This document shows positions 1-8,721 of a stretch of 33,176 nt of DNA, piece after piece. Positions within the stretch are counted from its first letter, which is position 1, and each line of letters starts with the position of its first letter. A model generated the notes under the pieces. It did no database searches. It worked only from the letters and a program-made list of their open reading frames with translations, and was not told the origin of the DNA. A program made the position numbers and the translations under genes. This DNA is from an uncultured Opitutaceae bacterium (GTDB taxonomy: Bacteria > Verrucomicrobiota > Verrucomicrobiia > Opitutales > Opitutaceae), in the NCBI GenBank assembly GCA_937942145.1, contig CALDFV010000210.1:1-33176 (forward strand), written 5' to 3'.

Positions 1-1
1 C

Positions 2-106
2 ACCAAGAATGAGCTCGAGAAAGCTTTGATCGACAAGGCCCGAGCGAAGACTAAGGGCACGAGTGATGTGGATCTACTCAAACAGACCTTTGCCTCGATG
101 AAGTAG
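2..106 (+). CDS. C-terminal end of a truncated CDS (34 residues visible: TKNELEKALIDKARAKTKGTSDVDLLKQTFASMK)
   Basis: Open frame from the window edge to TAG at 104-106, followed by a terminator-like hairpin. Confidence 0.6.
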   Translation, partial: TKNELEKALIDKARAKTKGTSDVDLLKQTFASMK

Positions 107-142
107 GGCTCCTCGTTTGAGTTCGAAAAGATTTTCAATAGA

Positions 143-170
143 GAAAGCCCGGCGATTAGACCGGGCTTTC
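143..170 (+). terminator. Rho-independent-like terminator hairpin
   Basis: GAAAGCCCGG-CGATTAGA-CCGGGCTTTC perfect 10-bp stem just downstream of the truncated CDS; the 3' T-tract is weak. Confidence 0.7.
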
Positions 171-515
171 GTAGTTAACCAACCAACTAAGAAAGTTGAT
201 AGTATGTGGTGCGTAGGTATGGCGGATTCTTAAGGTTCCTGGCCGGTATTCCGGTCTTATAACTTCATTCAATCGGTTGTATTACGGATCGTCTTAACCC
301 CATTCTGTAGCATTTGTGGCGAGGCTGAGTAGAATACGTGGCAAGTGGATAGGTGCCATTACTCATTGAATACGTATAGGGATGAATTTCCGCGTTCTGC
401 GATTGTATAGTTTCACTGGGAATTCAGCCTGAGCGGTCGCTCTAATCGAAAAAATGGTTGAGTGTTCAGGGCAAGTTTACCCGGCAACCGATGCCCATGC
501 TAATAACTTGCCGGA

Positions 516-551
516 GTTCGGATCCACCACGATAGCGTGGTGGATCCGAAC
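516..551. repeat. Perfect 16-bp inverted repeat with ATAG tetraloop
   Basis: GTTCGGATCCACCACG-ATAG-CGTGGTGGATCCGAAC, intergenic, not followed by a T-tract. Confidence 0.85.
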
Positions 552-657
552 CCTTAAATGCCCTTGAGCAATCAGGGATTTCTTGCCATAGTGCATGCGT
601 TTACCATCCTTTTACGTTGTGTGTATGACCTCGGATTAACCTGTATCTAGAAGCAAA

Positions 658-1608
658 ATGAACCATCCAAAATATTTTCGGGCAAGTAGTTTGGTCTGTC
701 TTCTTCTGGTTTTGGTCTTCGGGTTTGCCGATCCTGTTTTTGGTCAGGCTGCGGTTGAGGGGAAAGAAAAGTCAGGCCAGAGTTCCGATGGCAGGCTCGA
801 AGCGATTTTGGAGAATTCGACGCAAGAGGAAACTAAAAAGCAAAAACGGAAAAGCCAGGTCACCTTGGAAGAACTACCGCCTGAGGAACGGAGGCGCATG
901 GAAATGCAAATGATGGGGGTGGACTTCCATAGCAAAGGCGGAGTGGGGTACCGAAAGAGCTGGGAGTTTAGATCGGGTGTAACGAAGTTGTATCCACCGT
1001 ATTATGACGGCTGGGAAGATGGGAGAGAGATGAAGGGGCTGTACGAGGATTACGCGGGGAAAGGAGAGCCAGGATACACGCTTTCAAGAATTATCTACAA
1101 CGACCGCTTTCTCCAGCAAACGGGATCGGAATTTGTGAATTTTTTCTCGTTGTTTTGGGTACCCGAAGCTTATGCGTTTTCGCTGTTTACTCCGCGTAGC
1201 TTCGAGAAAGTCAAAAACACGATTCGCGAGCGAATTATTGAAGCGAGGAAAGAATATGCGGAACGCGAAAAGTTCGATTCGTTTGAAGACTACATTGCCT
1301 TCAAGTTTGGAAACGATTTCGAAATGGAGGGTTTCGTTGATGGTTATTGGATCGAGGCCAATGACGGTCCAGAACACCTCACCTATTTCTACACCTCTGA
1401 ATTCGTAGGCTACAGGCGGAAGAAAAAAGAGGCCTACAAGACTCCTTTGATTGCCACCGCGACTTACATGATCGTGAGGAACAAGATGGTGAAAATGGAT
1501 GTGGTGAGGGAATACGTCGGTCGAGATGACATTCCGATTCTATTAGAATTTACCTCCAAACTTCACGCGGACATGAACGTCGTAAATCGCTATGGAGAAT
1601 CGGATTGA
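658..1608 (+). CDS. Hypothetical secreted protein
   Basis: 316-aa ORF with a signal-peptide-like N-terminus (SSLVCLLLVLVFGFADPVFGQAA); no family recognised. Confidence 0.75.
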   Translation: MNHPKYFRASSLVCLLLVLVFGFADPVFGQAAVEGKEKSGQSSDGRLEAILENSTQEETKKQKRKSQVTLEELPPEERRRMEMQMMGVDFHSKGGVGYRKSWEFRSGVTKLYPPYYDGWEDGREMKGLYEDYAGKGEPGYTLSRIIYNDRFLQQTGSEFVNFFSLFWVPEAYAFSLFTPRSFEKVKNTIRERIIEARKEYAEREKFDSFEDYIAFKFGNDFEMEGFVDGYWIEANDGPEHLTYFYTSEFVGYRRKKKEAYKTPLIATATYMIVRNKMVKMDVVREYVGRDDIPILLEFTSKLHADMNVVNRYGESD

Positions 1609-1672
1609 AGTTTGAACGACACGATTCTTAGGCATTGAGTCAGTTGAGGCGATTGTATTGAAGGAGTCGGTA

Positions 1673-1972
1673 ATGAGTCTCAACCGCTACGAACAGATCC
1701 TAATGAACTATTTGGAGAGCCATTCTGAAGAAAAGCGGTTCTGGGAAGCAAGAGTGACTGAAATCTCTCGCCGTGGAGGAAGGCGGGAATCTAGGGCTCT
1801 TGAGTTAAACGGGATTTTGTGGGAATATTTTGAAGAGCGGGCACGCTTTGAGTCTCCATTTAGGGAAGTCCTGATTAACGAAGGTGACCGAAAGATCAGC
1901 ATGCTCAACTTGTCGGAATACCTTCTCCGAATGTGGGCTCCGCCTCCGCAAAAGAAAAGGGGTCGCCGTTAG
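1673..1972 (+). CDS. Small hypothetical protein
   Basis: ORF 1658-1972; ATG at 1673 (MSLNRYEQ) is a likely start; basic C-terminus; converges on trhO with a 4-bp overlap. Confidence 0.6.
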   Translation: MSLNRYEQILMNYLESHSEEKRFWEARVTEISRRGGRRESRALELNGILWEYFEERARFESPFREVLINEGDRKISMLNLSEYLLRMWAPPPQKKRGRR

Positions 1973-2964
1973 GATGGGCCGCCCCGAGATCGGTCGGCTT
2001 TTCGTTTCGTTTCAAGTTTTTCTTCCCGCCAAGTCGCTCTCTCTTTTGGCGTCATGCCGATGTGCTTGCGAGAAAGCTTCTTGCTGATTTCAACTTGCTT
2101 TTGGCGCTGGGCGGCTCGTTCGCGCTGTTCGTCACTGAGAGATTCGTGACAGTAGGGACAGCTAACGCCTTCGACGTAGTGTTCAGACTCCTTGTCTATC
2201 TCGGAAATCGCATGGCGGCAGGCATGGCACATGTCGTACTCGCCCGGCTCTAGATTGTGATCCACCGTCACCCGATTGTCGAAAACGAAGCAATCGCCCT
2301 CCCAGAGACTCTCAGAAGCGTCGACTTTCTCGAGATAGTTCAGGATCCCACCGTCGAGGTGGTACACTTTCTTAAAACCTTTTTTGAGCAAGAGCGATGT
2401 AGACTTCTCGCATCGAATTCCTCCGGTGCAGAACATGGCGATCGGCTTGTCTTTTTTTTTCTGGAGCTCTTTGTCCACGTACTCAGGAAAGTCGCGGAAG
2501 CTCTTTGTTTCCGGATTCTGGGCTCCTTTGAAGGTGCCAATCTCGACCTCGTAGTCATTGCGGGTATCAATCAAAGTGACGTCGGGATCCGAGATAAGAT
2601 CGTTCCAGTCCTCGGGCCTTACGTATTCACCCACCTGGTCTCCTGGGTTGATGTCTGGTCTGCCTAAGCGTACGATCTCTTTCTTCAGCCGGACTTTCAT
2701 TCGGTAGAAAGGGAGCTCCGATGCTTTGGAGTATTTTACCTTCATGCGGCCGATCACGGGATCGGACTGGAGGGAATCCAATACTGCATCAATACCCATT
2801 TGAGGGCCTGATATCGTTGCGTTGATCCCTTCGTGGGCGAGTAGTATTGTACCCTTGACCCCGTTCTTCTCGCACAGATTGCGTAGGGGAATTCGGCGCT
2901 GTTCGAAGTCAGGCAGCGGAACGAATTTATAGAATGCAACAATAACGACGGTGTCAGCTTCCAT
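1969..2964 (-). CDS. trhO: tRNA uridine(34) hydroxylase, rhodanese-domain (YceA/TrhO family)
   Basis: N-terminal VVIVAFYKFVPLPDF, rhodanese motif MFCTGGIRCEKSTSLLL, Cys-rich C-terminal region CHACRH...CPYCH. Confidence 0.93.
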   Translation of the reverse strand: MEADTVVIVAFYKFVPLPDFEQRRIPLRNLCEKNGVKGTILLAHEGINATISGPQMGIDAVLDSLQSDPVIGRMKVKYSKASELPFYRMKVRLKKEIVRLGRPDINPGDQVGEYVRPEDWNDLISDPDVTLIDTRNDYEVEIGTFKGAQNPETKSFRDFPEYVDKELQKKKDKPIAMFCTGGIRCEKSTSLLLKKGFKKVYHLDGGILNYLEKVDASESLWEGDCFVFDNRVTVDHNLEPGEYDMCHACRHAISEIDKESEHYVEGVSCPYCHESLSDEQRERAAQRQKQVEISKKLSRKHIGMTPKERATWREEKLETKRKADRSRGGPS

Positions 2965-3082
2965 GGATCTAGATTTAATTGAGAACCCGAAATGCGTGTA
3001 TCAATCAAGAAGTAAACGTCGAAGTGACCGGTAGGCACTAGTGTTAGTTAAGAAGGATTGACCGGTTCCTAGTCTTTAGGCA

Positions 3083-3364
3083 ATGAACCTCGCTATGACA
3101 GTCCCTACGAGCAAAGAAAAAGCAGCTCTGCGAAATACGGCTCAGAAATTGAAGCCGGCAATCCATATTGGAAAAAAGGGGATTACACCCGCCTTGCTGG
3201 CCGAATTTACCAAAGCTCTCAAATCGGATCAGCTCGTAAAAGTGGCGTTTAAGGCAAACCGGGACGAGATTCCTCCAATCGTTGGAGAGCTGGAGTCGAA
3301 AACGGACTCCTACTGCGTAGGTGGAGTGGGAAAGCGACGGAGTTTTTACAAAGTCAAAGAGTAG
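3083..3364 (+). CDS. yhbY: YhbY family RNA-binding protein (CRS1-YhbY domain)
   Basis: LRNTAQKLKPAIHIGKKGITPALLAEFTKALKSDQLVKV is the typical YhbY core. Confidence 0.92.
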   Translation: MNLAMTVPTSKEKAALRNTAQKLKPAIHIGKKGITPALLAEFTKALKSDQLVKVAFKANRDEIPPIVGELESKTDSYCVGGVGKRRSFYKVKE

Positions 3365-3432
3365 GTCGAAACCCGATAAGGCTTCATTGAGAATATTCAC
3401 ATCTGAGGTACTCGTTCGATTGATTCGGGATC

Positions 3433-3582
3433 GTGAACTCCCTGGCAGAGCGAAATTTGCGGTGGGATGTTCTAATGCCTGAATTGAAAAAGCTTCGGTC
3501 GGAGTTCGAGACGGAAGTGGCGGACCTTTCCCAGGCGGTATTGGGCGTGAACGCCCTCAAGGTCGAAATGGGAGAAGAATAA
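3433..3582 (+). CDS. Possible small protein (49 aa from GTG, 35 aa from ATG at 3475)
   Basis: Translation VNSLAERNLRWDVLMPELKKLRSEFETEVADLSQAVLGVNALKVEMGEE; helical, charged composition; no clear homologue. Confidence 0.25.
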   Translation: MNSLAERNLRWDVLMPELKKLRSEFETEVADLSQAVLGVNALKVEMGEE

Positions 3583-3758
3583 GTGGGGCTGCAGTAATTT
3601 GTCTCCTGAGGAGAAAGGCGTTGTGCAAGGCGCACAGGCGCTACCTAAACATCTGTGGTTTGGTTGAGCGCTCTCAAAAAACGAGATTTGGGAATAAGAA
3701 CGATCACTCGAGCTCGAATCGATTGGGCGTTCCGAGCAAGCGTGTAAAGAAATATCCC

Positions 3759-5468
3759 TTACAGTATTTCAAGAGCCATCAGCGTCTTGTCGTCTTGAGC
3801 AGCCCCGCCTTGGGAATGAGCGTCGACGACGGAAAGGGCATTTCCGGGGACGGCTTCTATTCCCTCCTGCCAGATTTCAGGTAGTCTTTTCGAGAATCCG
3901 TTGATTCCTAGCATCTCTCCTGATTGGTTTTCTACCTCGTAGATACCGTCCGTTATGAAAACGATTCGGTCTTTGGCCCCCAGTTGGATCAATCGTTCAT
4001 CGTAGACATCATCGGGCTTGATGCCGAGCGGCACGCCTTCCGAACAGATCTCTTCTGGTTCACTTAATCCGTTTCTGGAAAGAAATGCGGGGCAATGCCC
4101 GGCACTCGCGAGCTTTAGCCGATAGTCATCATAGGAGTAATAGGCGACTTGGGCAGTGATGAACATGTTTAAGTGCCCGAGCTCATCATAGATTTGCTTG
4201 TTCGTTTGGGACAAAAGCCAACCCGGGGTTTCCGCCAAGTTTAGCCGCGAGCGGATCGCCGTTCTGAAAATGGTAGCTAGCAATGCTGCGGGAACGCCTT
4301 TTCCCATCACGTCGGCGATGACAAGAAGTAGTCCACGTCCTTTTATTTCAATGGCGTCTATGTAGTCACCGCCTACGGCTAAAGCCGTAACACATTTGCC
4401 AGTTAAACGAAAGTGTTCGTTGTTTGGAAATTTCGACGGTAGAAGAGACTGCTGGATTTCCGCTGCGATCTCGAGTTGTGTTTTTGAGCGAGCGTGCTCC
4501 TTCTTTTGATTAATGGTAGATGCGTTTTCGATTGCAATAGCTAGAAATCTAGAAATTGCACGCGCGAGTCTTGCAATCCTAGTCTCGAACTGAATCGCAT
4601 CCTGTTTCGGCATTTGTAAAGAGATTATACCTACGCATTCGTCTTGGTATGAAATTGGGACCAGTAGAGCACTTTCGGACACTGAATAGAGTGGATCCGA
4701 TCTAGCGAATTGGGTGCAGTCTACGATGATCTGTTCACGCTGGGTGCGGAGAGCTTGAACAATCGAGATAGAGCGGTTGCTTGTCAGCTCGAAGCGTTGC
4801 TCTTTGTGATCGAGTGGATTTATCAGGTGCCCCTGTTGCAAGACCCAGACTACGGCATGAGGAATGGTGAAGACAGATTGGAGTCTGGCGAGACTGCTTG
4901 AAACCGCCTCAGCTAGCCAGGGCTCGCGACTAAGATCTTCGGCGAATCCTTGCAGGGCATCAAGTTCGCTGTAGCTTTGACTGAGATCGTTTGTGGCGCT
5001 TTGCAGGGTTTCGTATAGCTCTTGCATCTTAGCGATAGGGCTTTGCGGACGATGCAAAGTTTTCACGAGAACCAACTTGTGCCCATACTGGGTTTTAGAG
5101 TGAACCGCGGAATCGAAAATCGAATCAATGAGAAAGCACCCTCGACCCGATTCACTCAGAGGGTCGTCTGGAAGCCTAGCGGTCTTTGGTAGATATTTAA
5201 AGGTTCCGGGGTCTTCGATTTCGATGATTAGTTGCTCCCCTTCCCATTGCCACATGACCTTGACCGACTTAGGGCGAAATCCTCGACAGCCATGTTCAAT
5301 CGCATTGTTTAACGCCTCGCAGAAACCTAGTTCGATGGCTGGCCAAATAGTGGTGTCGATCAAACGTAGTTCGCAGAATTCCTTAAGATGTTCTGCTACG
5401 CTGGATACGAAGCTCAATTCTCCCGGAACTTCGCAGTATGAAATGTTTTGGTGTTTCAGCTCCGCCAT
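3759..5468 (-). CDS. Fused anti-sigma-kinase-like HATPase, GAF and PP2C/SpoIIE serine phosphatase protein
   Basis: N-terminal RsbW-like HATPase (FCEALNNAIEHGC, DPLSESGRGCFLI), central GAF-like region, C-terminal SpoIIE domain (QQSLLPSKFP, GGDYIDAIEIKGRGLLLVIADVMGKGVPAALL, SAGHCPAFL). Confidence 0.9.
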   Translation of the reverse strand: MAELKHQNISYCEVPGELSFVSSVAEHLKEFCELRLIDTTIWPAIELGFCEALNNAIEHGCRGFRPKSVKVMWQWEGEQLIIEIEDPGTFKYLPKTARLPDDPLSESGRGCFLIDSIFDSAVHSKTQYGHKLVLVKTLHRPQSPIAKMQELYETLQSATNDLSQSYSELDALQGFAEDLSREPWLAEAVSSSLARLQSVFTIPHAVVWVLQQGHLINPLDHKEQRFELTSNRSISIVQALRTQREQIIVDCTQFARSDPLYSVSESALLVPISYQDECVGIISLQMPKQDAIQFETRIARLARAISRFLAIAIENASTINQKKEHARSKTQLEIAAEIQQSLLPSKFPNNEHFRLTGKCVTALAVGGDYIDAIEIKGRGLLLVIADVMGKGVPAALLATIFRTAIRSRLNLAETPGWLLSQTNKQIYDELGHLNMFITAQVAYYSYDDYRLKLASAGHCPAFLSRNGLSEPEEICSEGVPLGIKPDDVYDERLIQLGAKDRIVFITDGIYEVENQSGEMLGINGFSKRLPEIWQEGIEAVPGNALSVVDAHSQGGAAQDDKTLMALEIL

Positions 5469-5471
5469 GGG

Positions 5472-6650
5472 TCATACGGATCGCTTGAACGCGAGTCGCC
5501 AAAAATTGTTCCGAATAAGTTTGATGATGTTCTTGTCTCCGCCGAGAGCTTGATACGAAGCGTGCACCCACTCATTGGGATCGTCTGCACTATGGCAATC
5601 GTGGAGGTCGGACAACGAGAGAAAGCCAGGGGAAGCTTCCTTAAGCCTTTGTTCCAATTCCTGGTCCTCTTTGATTCTCCATTCGATAGGCCGGGGAAGA
5701 ATGCCGATCAAACGCATCCGTCCCTTGAACACTTCCTTTAGCCAATGCCAACGACGAGTGAGAAGGCACCCGTTGTTCCCTGTTTTAAGCGCAAGGGCGC
5801 CACCTTTTCCGTCATGAGCCTCAATTGTCGTCCAGTCAATTTGGGAAAGAGCAACGGCGGGAGCGGCGAGTGTAAAAAGCAGGATCGCGAAAAGACGCTC
5901 GATCAGGGGGGCTTTACGAATGCGGCTGCCCAGGTCGCTTAGAATGAAAGCGTCCGAAATATTTACGCGACAACCTCTTTTGATATCAATTAGCAGCCCA
6001 CCGTCGGCTGCGACCTGATCGAGTTCGGTGTTGCGTCCCACCATGGTCCCCGGGAGTATCACGGAATCTCGGACGATAGCATTGTCGTCGACTATGGTAT
6101 TTTCCCCGATGCAAGCGTTGGGTCCGATGACGGCTTGCGAGCCAATATCGCATTTACCTTGAATCCAAAATGGAGGCGTCAATTTGGCGCTCGGATGGAT
6201 TCGAGTTTGAGGGCCCACCCATCCTCTAGGACAAACGGATGTTTCGATGCGAAGCTCGTACTCCTCAATGTGTTTTACCCAATTCTTGTTTAGTTTTAGC
6301 CAATGTCGGAAAAGGTCGGAAGTTGTCGCGAGGCTTGTCTGGACTTTGTTTTCACGAGGCAGTCCAATAATGGGAATAGCGTCGTTCGGCGCTTTGTCAT
6401 CCGACTGTATAGGAATTACGGTTACGTTGCGTGACCAATAGGCTCCTCCATTTAGATAGTCTCTAACAACCGTCGGTCGATCAGAAACATATACCTTGAT
6501 ATTTTCGATATTCTCGTCAACGGCCCGATCCATCCAATGGGCGATAAATGGCTGGTTCCCAACCGGCCAGAGGCAAAAGGGTTGCGGGTTTTTCCAAAGA
6601 TCGTCCAGTTTCCCCCAATCTGGAATTAGTAGTTTCCATTTTTGCTTCAT
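5472..6650 (-). CDS. Degenerate nucleotidyltransferase-like/left-handed beta-helix protein with a sugar-transferase-like C-terminus
   Basis: Hexapeptide repeats (IHPSAKLTPPFWIQGKCDIGSQAVIGPNACIGENTIVDDNAIVRDSVILPGTMVG), then LIERLFAILLFTLAAPAVAL...VFKGRMRLIGILPRP...SPGFLSLSDL. Confidence 0.7.
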   Translation of the reverse strand: MKQKWKLLIPDWGKLDDLWKNPQPFCLWPVGNQPFIAHWMDRAVDENIENIKVYVSDRPTVVRDYLNGGAYWSRNVTVIPIQSDDKAPNDAIPIIGLPRENKVQTSLATTSDLFRHWLKLNKNWVKHIEEYELRIETSVCPRGWVGPQTRIHPSAKLTPPFWIQGKCDIGSQAVIGPNACIGENTIVDDNAIVRDSVILPGTMVGRNTELDQVAADGGLLIDIKRGCRVNISDAFILSDLGSRIRKAPLIERLFAILLFTLAAPAVALSQIDWTTIEAHDGKGGALALKTGNNGCLLTRRWHWLKEVFKGRMRLIGILPRPIEWRIKEDQELEQRLKEASPGFLSLSDLHDCHSADDPNEWVHASYQALGGDKNIIKLIRNNFWRLAFKRSV

Positions 6651-6668
6651 GTCTCGATAGGGAGTCGG

Positions 6669-7448
6669 CTAGTAAGCGCCTTTGCCGAGGAGTACGGCTG
6701 GAATGGTCAAAAAGAGTAGTTTGATATCGAGCCAGATGCTGCTAGATTGGATGTATTCGATGTCGAGCCGAACCTGGTTTTCAAAATCGAGATCCGTTCT
6801 TCCACCGACTTGCCAAAAACAGGTCAGACCCGGTTTCGCCAGAAGGCGTTTGCGCGCTTCCACAGTGTAGTCTGCTACCTCGGCTGAGACAACTGGACGA
6901 GGTCCCACGATCGACATATCGCCGAGAAACACGTTCCAGAACTGGGGCAGCTCATCGACCGAATGCTTTCGGATAAAACGCCCGATCCGCGTAATTCTTG
7001 GATCGCCTTTCAGTTTTATCTCAATGGTATCTCTTGCCTCTTGTTGTTCGATCATTAGCTGGGCCACCTTTTCGGCGTCCAGTACCATAGACCTGAATTT
7101 CCAGATCATGAATGACTGCCCTTTGAGTCCGATGCGTTGTTGAGTGAAGAACACCGGCCCTTTGTCTTCCAGTTTTATAAGCGCAGCCGTGATGCCGAAA
7201 ATGGGAGAAAGGGCGACGAGAGCGAAACCGGAAATCAGGATATCGAAAATCCGTTTGAGGGCGATTGTCGCTCCGATTACAAAAGCCCAAGTAGAGCGCT
7301 TCAGTTTAGCTCTCGTTGTGAGACCTACCTTGCCGGAGACGGTGGCAGCTTTGGCCCAATATTCGGCAAGCTCTGTGTCTGAGTCATTTGGGATTCTTTG
7401 CATTTTTGGCGAGTCTTCTTCGTAGATCGGCCAAAAACGTAGATTCAA
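6669..7448 (-). CDS. Bacterial sugar transferase (polyprenyl-phosphate phosphoglycosyltransferase, WbaP/WcaJ catalytic domain type); start may be at 7403
   Basis: KRIFDILISGFALVALSPI, IWKFRSMV, FIRKHSVDELPQFWNVFLGDMSIVGPRPVV, KPGLTCFWQVGGR. Confidence 0.93.
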   Translation of the reverse strand: MNLRFWPIYEEDSPKMQRIPNDSDTELAEYWAKAATVSGKVGLTTRAKLKRSTWAFVIGATIALKRIFDILISGFALVALSPIFGITAALIKLEDKGPVFFTQQRIGLKGQSFMIWKFRSMVLDAEKVAQLMIEQQEARDTIEIKLKGDPRITRIGRFIRKHSVDELPQFWNVFLGDMSIVGPRPVVSAEVADYTVEARKRLLAKPGLTCFWQVGGRTDLDFENQVRLDIEYIQSSSIWLDIKLLFLTIPAVLLGKGAY

Positions 7449-8067
7449 AAGCGGTATCTTCTTCTGAGTTCCAGATCAAATCAGCGTGTTGCAGGGAGGG
7501 TTCCACGTGCTCCTGGTGCATCGGAAGGGTTTGCTGGCTCCAACTCGCGCGAATTTGGTCCGCAGTATAGCCCCTGTCCTTAGTATCTCTTTTCAGTCTT
7601 CGCTTAAGGCGGGTCTCTGAATCTACATTGATGTAAAGTTTGAAATGCAGGAGGTTGCGTATCTCTGGCCAGCAAAGAACGAACAGTCCTTCCAATATGA
7701 TGAGCGGACTAGGGACGAGAATATTGCCAGAGAGCAGCCGACGATAGTTGATATAAGAATAGTCAGGTGCCTCCACCTCGATACCTTGGTTGAGACAATT
7801 GAGGTGGTGATGAAGCAGTGTGTGTTCGACCGCGTTAGGGTGGTCGAAATTGGTTTTCTTGGCCTGTTCTAGGTTAATGCCTGAGAGGTCACGGTAGTAC
7901 CAATCTTGTTCGATAACAGTCGATTCCTCGGGAAACGCAGATTGAATACGTCGGGCAAAACGTGACTTCCCAGAGCCACTGCCGCCTGAAATACCGATTA
8001 TGATAGGCGCTCTATACACTCTTTTTTCTCTTATTTTCTCTCGTAGTGATTCAAGGCGCGGGGCCAA
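7384..8067 (-). CDS. udk: Uridine kinase-like P-loop nucleoside kinase
   Basis: Walker A GISGGSGSGKSRFA, EQDWYYRDL, FDHPNAVEHTLL, PDYSYINYRR, IILEGLFVL. Confidence 0.85.
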   Translation of the reverse strand: MAPRLESLREKIREKRVYRAPIIIGISGGSGSGKSRFARRIQSAFPEESTVIEQDWYYRDLSGINLEQAKKTNFDHPNAVEHTLLHHHLNCLNQGIEVEAPDYSYINYRRLLSGNILVPSPLIILEGLFVLCWPEIRNLLHFKLYINVDSETRLKRRLKRDTKDRGYTADQIRASWSQQTLPMHQEHVEPSLQHADLIWNSEEDTAFESTFLADLRRRLAKNAKNPK

Positions 8068-8140
8068 AATGTCGTAGGAAAGAAGGAGTTGAGCTTACCA
8101 TTAGGGGGCGAGCAACGAACATTCCCAAATTCCTACAAAC

Positions 8141-8455
8141 ATGAGTACAGTAATTGATGGTCATCTGGACAACGGCATTTTGCGTGTCAAATTAGACGTA
8201 AATCGTTTGGATGCCTCTGCCTCTCGCGATTTCAAGAAGCAAGTCGACCTGATCTGGTCAAAAGACGTTACACAGGTTGAATTGGATTTCAAGCAGGTTG
8301 GTTTCATCGACAGTTCTGGAGTAGGGGCGTTGCTAGGAGTTTACAAGCGGCTCCCGAACGCAGATGGGCAGGTTCGCCTGACGAGTGTCCAAGGGCCGGT
8401 CCAATCTGTCATAGAGCTCCTGCGCTTGCATCGAATTTTCAAAATAGAAAATTGA
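8141..8455 (+). CDS. STAS-domain protein (anti-sigma factor antagonist family)
   Basis: VELDFKQVGFIDSSGVGALLGVYKRL...GPVQSVIELLRLHRIFKI: canonical STAS motif with the conserved serine. Confidence 0.92.
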   Translation: MSTVIDGHLDNGILRVKLDVNRLDASASRDFKKQVDLIWSKDVTQVELDFKQVGFIDSSGVGALLGVYKRLPNADGQVRLTSVQGPVQSVIELLRLHRIFKIEN

Positions 8456-8721
8456 GAAGGCGTAATCGCCGCTATTGGGCGGATGCTATCGCATTCACTT
8501 GATCGATGCGAGGCTTCAATTGGAGCCCGGTTTTTCCGTTGCATTCGCTCTTCCTTGAGAGGGTCTGCTCATTCTTAGCGAGCGATTTCAATTCTGGTTT
8601 CGAGTGGGAGAGTGCTCAGGGCGATTTTTGGAAAGGATTGGGTAAAAGTACCCAAAAGAGCTCTCGTTCAAGGCAGGGCTGCCGATAAGCTAAGTGGCTA
8701 AACTCATTATTGCTGCGTGCT

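Noticed and set aside
3025-3066. TGACCGGT repeated twice upstream of yhbY
   Set aside because: Short 8-bp repeat without further symmetry; likely chance.
8506-8688. 60-aa ORF and TTGGGTA-AAAG-TACCCAA hairpin before the hybrid kinase
   Set aside because: No RBS or family support for the ORF; the hairpin lacks a T-tract and matches no riboswitch I know.
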